From Blumeriella jaapii (Eukaryota; Ascomycota; Leotiomycetes; Helotiales; Drepanopezizaceae): DNA of 64,000 nucleotides. The notes under the pieces were generated by a model that worked only from the letters and a program-made list of their open reading frames with translations, searched no databases and was not told where the DNA came from. Location of the stretch: assembly GCA_009599575.1 (NCBI GenBank), contig VWND01000073.1, positions 992,001 through 1,056,000 of the forward strand, written 5' to 3'. Positions 1 to 10,869 of this stretch are shown one piece after another; position 1 is the stretch's first letter; every line of letters starts with the position of its first letter. The translations under genes were made by a program, and so were the position numbers.

Positions 1-3000
1 TTTTGCTCGAAAAATAGTTTTAATTTATAATTATAAAAGCTTAAAACTTCGGCGATTTTGTAAAAACCGTAAAACTTATTATCGAACTTTTTAATTAGTT
101 TAATAAAAATAATATTACGCCTATTAAAAAACACGCTATTCTTTATTCGGTAGGCAAATGCTAATTAGCGGTATCGGTTAAAATAATATTTTTAGTCGGC
201 CAGCGCTAAAATCAAATTCGTACGTAACAATAGTTTTATTTTTTTTATTTTATTTGCAAAATCGTTTCCTTTCGCGTCTGCTATTTGTAACGTGCGAAAA
301 GTCGAAGCTAGAATAGATTTGGATGGAAAAAAGCTTAGTCGGGGATAAAAACCTTTGTTGGCGTAAAAAAGAAAGACTCCGATAAAAGCGTTTACAACGT
401 TATTTGCTGCGAATTCGGCTAGAAGAAGCCAGTTTTTCCAATTTTCTTGGGCGTATTTAACGAATTATTTTAAATAAAAAAGTAAATAAGCGTTTGCGTT
501 TTCGGTTTGGCCATTTGTTTCGGAATAAAAACTGGTGGATAGCGTAATATTAGTTCCGAAACGGTGATTAATAGCTTTTCAGAATTATAAAATAAACAAA
601 AAGCTTCGGTTTAAAATTATAAAGTCCGAAAGGCTATATAAGCGCCAGATATTTTTATAAAACAGCTTAGCTAAATCTAACGCTTTTATAATTGAATAGC
701 AGGCTATATAATATCGTTTTTTAGTAAAGCGATATATTATTATTATAATCAGATTATTTCGATTTTTATGCTTTTTTACGGGAAAAAAGCTTATAAAATC
801 GATTGATATATAATTTTAACGGCGTAAAAGAATAAGCAAAGGTTTGAGAAGTTTTTGATAACGTTGATTAATACTTATATTGCGAAAAACAGCCGTTGCA
901 ATTGCGTACAAATCTTTTGCAATTCTCAGAAATCAATGGCTAATAATAATTTCTGCTGATAATCTCGTATAATTTGTTTTTTCCGAAATGGCCTGTTTTT
1001 ATTAAATTATAAGCCATTTGCAAAAGCCAGATGCGAATAAGAATATTTAAACTCGGTATATTTAAAACGTATAATCGGTTTCGAAAATACAATTTATTAT
1101 TGCGTATAAAGTATTCGGAAAGTTGTAAGTTTTTTAATCTCGGAATACTTTTTGGTTTAAGTATTTTTTTTTTAATAATAATTTATAGCTTATTAATAGA
1201 ATAATATTCGTTTAATAATCGTAAAAGCTTTTCGTCGTTTGCCTTGGGTATTTATTTAAGTAAAACTGGAAAAGCGTTTAAAACTTTAGTCAAGTAGTAT
1301 TTCTTAAAAAAAGCTTGATTTTGGAACTAAATTTTCTTGTTTAAAAAATTCTAGAAAAGATTTTGAAAACGTCGAATTAAAAAATCAGATTTGCCATTTT
1401 GTTTTTTAGGTTTAAATATAACTACAAAGTCAAAACCAGCTAAAAACTCGCTTCAGCGTATTTAACGCCTGTTAAATTACTTAGTCGTTATGAAATATTT
1501 CAAATTTCGATGGTTTGTAAATACTCGAATTAAATAAGCAGCTTTTTGTAATTCGGCTCGCCAATCCTCGAAGCAACGTATAATAGCGAGGAATTTTTTA
1601 TTATAAATTTCGTAATTGCATTCGGCTAAATCGAATTTTTTCGATATAAAAGCGATTAAATAAAATACTTTTGCATCGTTCTTCTGAAAAAGAATTTCTA
1701 AAAAAACGTAGTTAGAAGCGTCGGTTTTAACGAAAATTTTTTTATCAGAATTAAAATGAAATAATATAGGTGTAATAATAAAAGCTGATTTAAAAAATTC
1801 GAAAGCCTTAATATAATTATTATTAAAATCCTATTTAATATTTTTTTTCGTCAAATTTACCAAAAGGGTAACGATGCGAAAGAAACCTTTAATAAAGCGT
1901 CGGTAAAAATTTGCAAAACCTAGAAAACGCTTATACGTTTTTAACGTTAAATAGAAGGTTCCAGCTAATAATAGCTTCCAATTTTTTAAAATTTATTTTA
2001 ATTCTAGTAATAAAAATAATTATTCCTAGGTAAACGACTTTTTAAATTTCAAATTCGCATTTTTTTATATTTAATTGCAAGCCAGCGTCGAAAAAAGCTT
2101 AAAAAACGAAATTAACGTATTTTTTTTATAGTTTTTAAAAATCGTTTGAATAAACTAAAATATCGTTTATATAAGCTGTGTAAAAAATATCTAAATAAAA
2201 TCGTAGAATATCGTTTATACGAAATTGAAAAATGGCAAAAGCGTTATATAAACCGAAAAGTATTATTAACGATTCGAATAAACCGTATCTCGTATTAAAC
2301 GCAGTAAGCCATTTATGGCCCTTTTTTATTCGAATCTTATTAAAAGCGGCAAAAACGTTAAATTTAATATAAAACTTCGTTTTATTTAATCGAAAAAATG
2401 TTTTTTAAATTAATAACAAAAAATACCGGTTTTTGATTGTAATAGCGTTAAGAATTCTATAATCGACGTAAAAACGTAATCCGCCTTCTGGTTTTTTCGC
2501 AAATAAAATTAAAAATACGGCGGAGAAAAAGCTAGCTCGAATCCAGCCTTTTTCGAGGTTTTCCTTCAGAAATTTGCGTAAAACTTAAAATTCGTTAATT
2601 AATATATTATACAAAAGGCCGTATAAAAGTACTGCGCCAAAACGAAGTTCTATCGTATAATCAACGTTTTTTTTTTATAAAACGCAAATTTATTAGTTTT
2701 AATAAGATCGAAAGCGGCCAAATAATAATAATAGTATTAAAAGAGTTTTATTCGAAAATCGATTGATAATTTGGTTTAAAAAGCTAAACGAATATTTTTC
2801 AAAAAAGCTTCAGCGAAATAAAATTCAGCTGATAAATATTACCGTTCAGCTTAAAAAAGTTTTTATCGTAACTGGTTTATTTTTAGTAATGCAGAATTAA
2901 AATCGTTTTTAATTATAGCGCCGAGTTTTTATAAACGTTAATCGATTTCGTATAATAAGGCTGAAAATACTTCGATTCCGGGCTAAAAAAATAGAATATT

Positions 3001-3540
3001 AAAAGCAGCAGCTTCTGTACGGCGAAAAAAGGCTGATTAAACGATTAACTTGTAAAAATAGCGTTTTTGAACTAAGCCTGAAACAGCCAATTAATAAAAG
3101 TTTTAAAATAAATAATTCGAACGACAAAAGTTTAAATTAAAGCAAAAAGTATTCGTAATCCAATTAATATAAAGGTTGTGTATTTTAAGCCAAGGTTTGC
3201 CTAGAATAAAATCGTATTTCCCGAGTATTATAATAAAAATTGTAATTCGTTCGGTATAACGGGCGATATTAATTTAAAAGAAAACTTAATAAATAACGTC
3301 GCCGTAAATAAAAAAACGTTTGTTAACCACGGTAAATTTACGTGAATTAATAAATAAAACAAAAATCAATTCGTAGTATTATACGAAAGCATAATTAATA
3401 AAATTATCGGTAGCTCCGGAGTCGTTTAAGAAATAAATTTTAATATATATATTATTAGCAGTTATAATACAAAGCAATACCAAATATGATTTCGGAACGC
3501 TATTCAAAGCAAATAATTTTAATTTATTTTTTAAAAGTTT
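1..3540 (-). pseudogene. pol: Family C pol remnant: protease, RT, RNase H, integrase
   Basis: The protease carries the active-site triplet D-S-G-A-T-D-N-F, with DSG at 3415-3423. The reverse transcriptase shows K-P-E-G-G-L-R-F-Y-V-D-Y-R at about 2500 and a catalytic box Y-I-N-D-I-L-V-Y-S at about 2155-2173, where the first catalytic Asp of YxDD is changed to Asn. The integrase zinc-binding end lies at about 890-1020 (H-F-G-K ... N-C-N-G-C). Its core shows N-G-Q-T-E-N-A-N-A-Y and F-V-K-Y-A-Q-E-N-W at about 440-530. Numerous TAA/TAG codons make the enzyme dead. Domain order PR-RT-RH-IN is Ty3/Gypsy rather than Copia. The C-terminus is outside the window. Confidence 0.8.
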
Positions 3541-3589
3541 TTAATAATAACAATTATTAAAAACAATTAATTTCCCGACTTTTTTGCCT

Positions 3590-4830
3590 CGGCTTTAATT
3601 TTTTTAACCCAAAAAAAATCGGGGCAGTCAGCAGCTCGGTGTTTATCGCTAGCATATTATAAACAAAAGTTGTTAGCAAAAAAGTAGATTCGGCGAGCTA
3701 GCTTTTCGGCGTTACCGATTAGGCGTTTGTTTTTTGTTATATCAGCTGCGATTTATATAATTGCTTTGGTTTGGATAGCGCTGAAATCCATAAGATCGTT
3801 TTGAATAATAGTCGTAATAATAGTTTTAAATATAAAAGCGGAAAAAGAAATAATTCTCGTATTACGGCCTTCGATTTTATAATAATTGAAATTTAATTAT
3901 CGAAAAACGGTATCGGTTTCGCGCATTTAAACGCAAAAACCAATAAAATCGGTTTTCAAATCGGAAAAATTAATATACGACAAACGGATAATTATATTAA
4001 AATAAAAAGCTTCGCGCAGAATAGCGATAGCGGCTTCGTTATTAAACTTAGTATGATTTTTAATTTCCAGCCAGATAGAAAAAAAAATGGACAGAAATTA
4101 ATTGCTTTATTTAAAAAACAAAATTTTTTTAAATGCATCTGCTTATTAATTAAAAATACCGAACGATTATTAAAAGATTTAAATTATTTTTGTAATAATC
4201 AAAAAGAAAAAGGTGCCGTCCGTACGTAAACCTTTTTGTAAAGCGCTTTTGGCTGTATCGAAAAAGCGAGAAAAAAAGTAATTTATACGATTCTGTTCGG
4301 TCGTATATCAGTTCTGATTAAAACGGAGCTTTAAAATTATATTTTAAAAAAAAATAATAAAATGTTTCGTAACGTTGCCGGTGCTATCCGAACCTGTGAA
4401 TTTATCGAGATCGAAAAAAACAAATGTTTTTCTCTTTGTGTTTAAAGTGTTCGGTGTATTTTAACTGATAAAAGCTTGTTTTCGGAGATTGGCAAGCTCG
4501 GCTTCGCGGTTTTAAATTATTTTTTTTTAAAAAGTTTTTTTTTCTTAATATTATACCGTTTGAATATTCAGCTTTTAAGCGAGATTATTTAATTTAACTT
4601 TGAATAATACTATTATATCGTTCTGCTTTACCGCGTAAGCGAAAATATCGAAAATTTCTTAAAAGCAAGCTTTCGTATTAGCGATTAAAGCGGCGACGAT
4701 TTGGTCGGAATATTTAAAATGCTCTAAAATAAAGCAATTAAAAGATTCCGATAATTTGAGATGGTCCGATATAGCTTGTTAAAAAAAAAGCGTAAAATAT
4801 ATTTTGTTCCGGGATATAAGCAAAAGCAGA
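3590..4830 (-). pseudogene. gag: Family C gag remnant with CCHC zinc knuckle
   Basis: This is the degraded capsid/nucleocapsid gene of family C. The clearest landmark is a CCHC knuckle at 3624-3665, reading C-L-stop-Y-A-S-D-K-H-R-A-A-D-C. The spacing is the retroviral Cx2Cx4Hx4C, with the second cysteine changed to tyrosine (TGY to TAY) and one codon changed to a stop, both expected of RIP. Zinc knuckles bind the element RNA during packaging. The reading upstream of the knuckle is broken by many stops, so the start and the matrix/capsid boundaries cannot be placed. It leads directly into the protease of the pol region. Confidence 0.6.
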
Positions 4831-5040
4831 ACGGGGTTTTTTGAATATAGGTCTTATATTAAAGAAGATTATCGTTTCGTAGTTTCGTATCGTAAAAATT
4901 ATTTTTAAAATCGTAAAAATTGTTATCGCGGTTTATTAACTTTTCGTATACGCAAAGGCAAAACAGAATTGGCAGGCCTTTTCAGCTTAAGGGCTGAAAT
5001 AGAAATATCAAAAAGGATTTGGTAGTTAATATATCAGAGG

Positions 5041-5205
5041 TGTGAACGAGCAGAAGGTTCGTAAATAAATTGTATTAATTACGAAATTCTAAGTTTAGAG
5101 GTGTCGTGAAATCTAAGATATAATGTGTGCGGGCTCCGATGTTACGTGATAACAACGTGACTTTCGGACCACGTGACCAACGAACTGACGTCCCATCCCC
5201 TCACA
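5041..5205 (-). repeat. LTR of family C
   Basis: The plus strand begins TGTGAACGAG and ends CCCCTCACA, giving a perfect 5-bp terminal inverted repeat TGTGA/TCACA over 165 bp. The outer right half (about 5118-5205) is almost free of RIP and holds a CACGTG box, while the inner left half is mutated. The outer end is secure because family A sequence resumes immediately. The inner end is less certain: another TG at 5102 would give a shorter LTR, and no tRNA primer site is obvious next to either choice. Confidence 0.6.
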
Positions 5206-5269
5206 GTTTATGCCTCGATTATAGCTAAAACTATTAATTTTTATTAATACAAAATATCACCGTTTTATA
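5206..5269 (-). repeat. A1 3' LTR, last 64 bp (cut by family C)
   Basis: It starts GTTTATGCCTCG and ends CACCGTTTTATA, matching 59415-59478 of the A2 LTR with transitions only. The remaining 200 or so bp should lie beyond the left end of family C, outside the window. Confidence 0.85.
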
Positions 5270-5389
5270 TCTTATCCCAAATAATATACGTAATCGTTTC
5301 TGACTACGATTAAAAAAAAACACAATTCCAGTAAATACAATCTAGCCTATTTTATATAATCTAAAAACCAATTAATCAAAAACCGAACT

Positions 5390-8300
5390 TTTTAGCTTTA
5401 TACTTTTTCGATTTTTTTAACCCGTTCTTAATCTTTTTGCTATTGGCTTCTGCGAAAAAGTAGCGTCTCGCTTATCGTTTGAATTATTTTGTTTATTCTG
5501 CTTTTTTGAAAAATAATTCGATAAAATATTAATCGAAGTATCGTTTAAATCTACGAACGTTTTAATCGCTTTTTCGTCGATAATATTATTAAGCGTCGCC
5601 GCGACGAATATTTTCTACGACTTTTTTTTTTTTTCGTAAATAATAAATTTCAGCTTTTAAACGTGGTTTTACGCTTTGCAAAAAGCGTTAAAAAGTCTTA
5701 TATTAAAATCGTAAAAATAATCGATTAATTCGTCGTAATTAAAACCGATTAACGCTTTTACTTCGCGTAAAACTAATAGATCGGATTACGATTGTTTGCC
5801 GACGAATGCTTTTAAAAAGGTTTCGAAGCTTGTAAAAAAGATTATTTCACGAAATAATTCGGAGATAATCGTTTGCAATCGAAATTATCGAAAATGCTAT
5901 AATTGCTTTCGCCGTAATACAAACAGTATTAAATAGCTTATCGAAGCGTCGTTTTCGAAATGGTTTTTATATTTTTGCGCCGTATAATTATTCGAATAAA
6001 TTAGCATCGCGCTATCGGTTTTTTGGGTTTTAAATCTGACGAAAACCTTTTGCTTAGTCGAAAAGCTGACAAAAGTTATTTTATTTTTTATTTCGTAGTT
6101 TTCGGTTTCGTAATCCGATAAAACAGCCGAAGCCATTGTTAAACGCGCTAAAATTCGAAAAAGCTGGGCTTTTTTAAATGGTTTTAATTAGCTTGGCGTC
6201 GTAATGTAATTGCAAATAAACTTCGATTATTTCTGAATTATATACGAATACAAACAAAACGTAATAATCGAAAATAGCGTCGGTAAGATTTTCGATCTTT
6301 TTCTTTTTTTAAAAATCGGCGATATCGAATTTTATAATTGTAATACGGTCGGGGCCAGCGAGATCTAAAGCGATCGGAACGTTTAAAATATGCCACGAAG
6401 CGGCAGTTTCCAGGATTTCGAATAATTAAAACAGCGAAGTAAAGGCCGGGATGCATTTTAAAAGCTTATTAAATAAAACTGTAAAGCATATTGGCGAAAA
6501 AAGCTATAAATGCTTTTTGGGTTTTAATCAGTCGGAAATGGTATTTATATATAGCTATTTCTTTTTTTATAAAATATAGCAGCGGCTTGTTTTTTTCGTT
6601 ATAAAACCTTACGTAATTAACGAATTCGCAATTTAATTTAAATAAATTTTAAAATACATTTTCGGTCGAAAAGCCAAAAAAATCGGCTTTTGGAAATACT
6701 CGTTGCTTTTATTTTTCTACGTTTTAATCGAGCTTTATAATCGCGCTAAAAGCTTTGAAATCTGTTTTAAAATTTATATAGCTTAAATAAGCTTTCGCAC
6801 GCGCTTAAATAATTTTCGCAGTTTTTCGTCGAAATATAAATTGATTATTAAAATCAATTTCGAATACGTCGTAATCCGAATTTTTAATAATAGCGAATCG
6901 ATTAGCGAAACCGATAATATTAATTTTTTTTATAATTAAATCGCAGTACGCCGCGTAATAATATACGTGAAAATAGCAGAATTTGCCGTTTTTTTTAACG
7001 TTAACGTTATTCGTAAAAACGAAATTAAAAAATCGGAGTTTTTTAACGAAAAAAAGCTCGAATAAAAACGGATTATCGTGTTTAAAAGTTTTTTTTATTT
7101 GCTTTAACGTATTATATTTGCAATTTTTCGAAAAAAGCTTAATTCAGTTTTTATTCGAAGCAAAAAAAAAAACTAACGAATTTATCTGATTTTTATATAA
7201 AAGTATTAAAATAAAATTTTTAAATCGTTTCGTCGTCGAAAGCGAAAGTTTTAAATAAAATAATCTGATTTTATGCTTTTTATATAATTTTTTTCGCGAT
7301 AATTTCGATATTCTTTTTCAAATCTTTTTTATCGAATCGTATAATAATCGAGATTTTAAATGCTTTTATTAAAATTTAAAATATTAGCGGTAATGGTACG
7401 ACGTTTTTAAACGCAGCAGGCGTTTTTAATATTTGCGTATTTAATTTCGAAAAATTAAATTTAAAATCGTTTAAATCTTTTTTTTTTAAAATGCCGGCGT
7501 TTTTTAAATTTGATTCCGTAAAATCGTCGCGTTTTCTATTAATTAGCTTAAAACTTATAATTCGGCGTCGATTTCCGGCTGTTTTTATTCGCGATGCCTT
7601 TTTTTTTAACGACGCGAATAGTTTTTTTTTCCGAACAAAAAAAGTTTCGGAAATATCGGCGCGCTTTTTTACGTTTTTTGTTTTTACTTTTTTCGAAATC
7701 GTTTTTATAAATATAATAAGTTTTTTATATTCGAATAAGCGGTTATTTGCTATTACGCTTTTGGTTTCGTTTTCGGATTCGTTTTTAATAATTGAAAATA
7801 AAAATCGCCGAATTGTTTTAGCTATTTTAAAAGTATTAGTTGCTACCGCGTATATTTTTTCGAATTGAACGAAAATAATATTAATTTCTTTTTTTTTTTC
7901 GTCGTCGTAAATTTAAAATATCGGAATAGCGTCTTTTTTTTTTTTAATATAAAAATGCCGCATTTAGCGACGCTTAGTTTTTTGTTTTAAAAAAGAATCA
8001 GATTTAAGATTTCGCAGCCGATTAAAACTTTTTTTAACGATTATATAGCGTCGTCGACCAATTTACAAACAGTTGTAAAAAAGCTTATAAATCTGCGGGC
8101 TTTTAAGTTGTTGGCTTTTAAAGCTTGCGCTTTAAAAATATAAGCGTTTAGTATTCAAACTTTTTTTTTAATAAAAGTAATAGTTTCGAAAAAGCGAGCG
8201 AAATGCCGAAATAAAATAATATCGGTGATTTTATTAAAAACGTATTTTTAAATATTTTTTTTTCGTTGATTTGACAAAAAGCGTAGCATTCGGTTTGTTA

Positions 8301-8660
8301 TTTTTTTTTTATTATTTCGAACTTTTTTTGCTCCGGCGAAAGCTTTTAAAACGTTATCGTAGTTCAGCAGAAATTTATCGTAATCAAAGCTTTTGCGAAC
8401 GAATTTAATTTTAACGAAGCTTTTGTAATCGAATAAAAATTCGTTAACGTTTTCAATTATTATATCGAATTGTTTTATAGATATTTTTACGAAAACTGCT
8501 TATTAATTTAAAATAATAGCATTATATGCTTGCTTAAACTCGGAAAAATTACGTATAATAATTCCGTTTCAAAATAAATTAAAAATAAATTTGTCAGATT
8601 TAGCAACGCTTTATTTAGGAAACGATATAATATCGATGGGTTTGTTAATTAAAAAAGTGT
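5390..8660 (-). pseudogene. Family A ORF3, unknown protein after integrase (A1 copy)
   Basis: This is a long reading frame of roughly 1,000-1,090 codons on the same strand as gag-pol, lying between integrase and the 3' LTR. I do not recognise the family. Fragments with few stops remain at 7491-7868 (other strand), 6238-6456 and 5897-6136. Recognisable stretches include M-H-P-G-x-Y-F-A-V-L-I-I-R-N-P near 6450 and F-V-R-F-K-T-Q-K-T-D near 6010. Its C-terminal tail is basic (K-R-L-R-T-G-x-K-N-R-K), resembling a nuclear-localisation stretch. It contains one 33-bp palindrome at 7587-7619, in frame in the A3 copy. I see no signal peptide or obvious transmembrane span, so an envelope role is not supported, though RIP could hide it. 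Confidence 0.5.
7587..7619 (+). repeat. 33-bp palindromic motif in A1 ORF3
   Basis: Arms are ATTCGCGATGCC and AACGACGCGAAT around a 9-nt T tract. The homologous copies are 33310-33342 (A3) and 50757-50789 (A2). Confidence 0.85.
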
Positions 8661-9200
8661 GTTGTGTTTGTTAAAAAGTAAATGGAAAAAAGTACGGAAA
8701 TTATAAAATATTTGTATTTAAAAGTTACGAAAATCCGCATGCTATTTTTTTAATAAATTATAATTATTCAGGCAGATATTCGTTCAGAATAACGAAAAAA
8801 ATAAACAGTGCAGAAAGTAGCAAATAATAAAATGCATAAAAAATAATTTTTGTAAAATATGCGAGCGGTATAAATGTATTAAATATGCGGCTTAAACGTA
8901 TACAAAGCTTTTGTTTTAATAAACAAAAGTATAATTAAATAAAACAAAGTATAATAAATGTTTTAAATAATATAAAAAAAGATTTTAAAAATAAATAATA
9001 TATATAAAACAAAATAATTAAATTGTATATAAGCAAGCAAAACAAAAACAGTAAAATAATATATAATAAAAAGAAAAACAATAGATAATAAAAATAATAG
9101 AACAATTAATAAACAATTTTGTAAGCATTTTTTTTTTTCGATTATGAATAGAATTACGATTTGAATTATATTTTTAGCAGCAAAGTTATCGTCCGGTTGT
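8661..9200. other. A1 spacer between integrase and ORF3
   Basis: Very AT-rich sequence of about 540 bp with many short A-rich and T-rich runs and no coherent reading frame. The same spacer is present in A3 (about 31740-32250) and A2 (about 51850-52370), so it belongs to the element. It may hold the ORF3 promoter or the end of pol, but no motif supports that. Confidence 0.5.
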
Positions 9201-9259
9201 TTTCAAACTTTTTCAGGGGATTGGGCTTTTTTTTTTTAGAAGTATAATCGCTTTGGTCG

Positions 9260-10640
9260 AAATCGTCGTCGGATTCGCTGGAATCGGAGTCGCTGTTTAA
9301 ATCAGAATCTAGGGGATAAATTTGCTGATTTTTTTTGTAAAATCGTTTTAACCGGTTGGCAGCGAACGTTTTTTTCAGTTTTGTTTTATCGAGTTTCGTA
9401 AACTTATAATAGCTTTTATTTAATTCGGTTTCGTATATTTCGTAAAATCCGAGCTATTTATAATTAAGCTTAATATCGGCCGATTTATTAATAACGCGCT
9501 GAACGTCGTAAATTAAAACTAGATTTTTTTTTCTAATTAGCGTTTTTTTTAAAATCTTAGTTTTATCTCAGACTTTTTTAATTGTTTTTTTATATTTTTT
9601 TTTTTTAAAAATCATTTTTTTTATATTTATATCGCGGTAATTCAGCTGTTTAGATTTTATTATTAATAAGTCTGCTTTCGTTTTTATTTTAACCACGTTA
9701 TAAAGCTTTTATACAAGCCATTTTGTTTCTAGAAACAATCGAGCGTTTCTGCCGTATTAAATAAAAAATAGAGTTATTTTAATAAGGGCGTATATATATA
9801 TACGCATAGCAAAAAGCATTTCCGAAAATTTCCGCGATCAACGCTTATAACCTTTTCGAATAGCTAAAAAGCCGTCGAAAATATTTTTATAATTTTGTTT
9901 AACGAATCCGTTGCTTTTCGAATTGTAAATTAAAATTTAAATGCGTTAGATTTCGTATTTTTTTATAAAAATTTCGATAACGCTTTTGTTTTCAGATTTA
10001 TTATCGACGTTTAATTTGCTAAACAAATCATATCGATATATAACGTTTTTTTAAAAAAAGGTCGTTATAGCTTCGAAAATAGCGTTTCGGAAAAATCGCT
10101 TTTTAAGCTATTTAAATAAATTATTAATAGCAAATACGAAATATATATAACCGCGATCGGTAATTAATACGCGTATAACGTCGAGATTAATTTTTTTTTA
10201 AATTTTAAAAAACCACGTCGGATATAATAAATTTTTTTCTCGGCTAAGCTTTCGTTTTTAGCAAAAGATACAGCTTTTAACGAAGGCTTTGCAGTTTTCG
10301 AAGCATTTTTTCTATTAAAAGCCGTTTTTGATTCGGTAATAAATAGCTTTAGCTTTTTTATAAAACACTTTTTCGTAGGTTTTTTTTATAATTTAAAACT
10401 TATCAGCTTTGTTATTTATTATTAAGCGTTTTTAATATATATTGTTTTATTTTATATAGCTTTTTGTCGGCTAAAGTATAATCGAAAGCCTGGTTTTTAA
10501 ATAATTTAAATTAATAATTTAATACGCTAAATAATTTGGCCAAAATAATTAAATAATATACGATTAAATAAAAATCGTCGGTTTCGTAATTATCGATTAA
10601 AAGTTTATTTTCGTCGTTAATCGGCTTATTCCGATCGTTT
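9260..10640 (-). pseudogene. pol: Family A integrase (A1 copy)
   Basis: Integrase inserts element cDNA into the chromosome. The N-terminal part has the remains of a zinc-binding region (C-F-E-N-C-K-A-F-V-K-S-C-I-F near 10290). The core reads N-L-D-V-I-R-V ... Y-I-Y-F-V-F-A-I-N-x-L around 10130-10200, and a later N-S-K-S/x-N-G-F-V block around 9930, matching fungal Gypsy cores in which this Asn-Ser-Lys-Gly-Asn-Gly box precedes the catalytic Glu. Trp and Gln codons are mostly turned into stops. It directly follows a linker that carries two 33-bp palindromes, and no chromodomain is visible after it. Confidence 0.7.
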
Positions 10641-10652
10641 TCGATCAAATTT

Positions 10653-10685
10653 ATTCGCGATGCTAGCCGAAATAATAACGCGAAT
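10653..10685 (+). repeat. 33-bp palindromic motif, pol linker copy 1 (A1)
   Basis: Arms are ATTCGCGATGCT and AATAACGCGAAT, loop AGCCGAAAT. On the coding strand it reads F-A-L-L-F-R-L-A-S-R-I in the pol frame. It lies 63 bp (21 codons) from the next copy. Confidence 0.9.
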
Positions 10686-10715
10686 GCTTTTTCGGCCCGA
10701 AAATTAATATTTTTT

Positions 10716-10748
10716 ATTCGCGGTGCCAGCCGAAATAGCAACGCGAAT
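10716..10748 (+). repeat. 33-bp palindromic motif, pol linker copy 2 (A1)
   Basis: Arms are ATTCGCGGTGCC and AGCAACGCGAAT, loop AGCCGAAAT. On the coding strand it reads F-A-L-L-F-R-L-A-P-R-I, in the same frame as the neighbouring copy. Confidence 0.9.
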
Positions 10749-10869
10749 GGTTTTGGTTTTATAAAACCTAAAGCGCAAATAACGAAGCAGCCGATTTTGT
10801 TAGCGATTTATTCGTCGATATTTTATTCGTTTTATTTAGCGAAATTAAACGGATAAAAGCGTTTTCGTT

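Larger units (their letters stand above)
1..5205 (-). mobile_element. Gypsy family C retrotransposon, 3' end beyond window
   Basis: This is a RIP-degraded Ty3/Gypsy element coded on the minus strand. Its 5' LTR is at the right end (5041-5205) and its 3' end lies left of the window. Reading leftward it shows gag with a zinc knuckle, an aspartic protease, reverse transcriptase and integrase, the Gypsy order. The right edge is sharp: the next bases, GTTTA then TGCCTCG, continue the interior of a family A LTR, where the intact sequence reads GTCCA then TGCCTCG. C therefore inserted into the A1 LTR. The second target-site copy (GTTTA or GTCCA) should lie just left of the window. Confidence 0.85.

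Noticed and set aside
7491..7868. Open frame of 125 codons on the plus strand in A1, with copies in A2
   Set aside because: It is antisense to ORF3 and hydrophobic only because of T-rich codons. The sense frame in A3 is the better reading.
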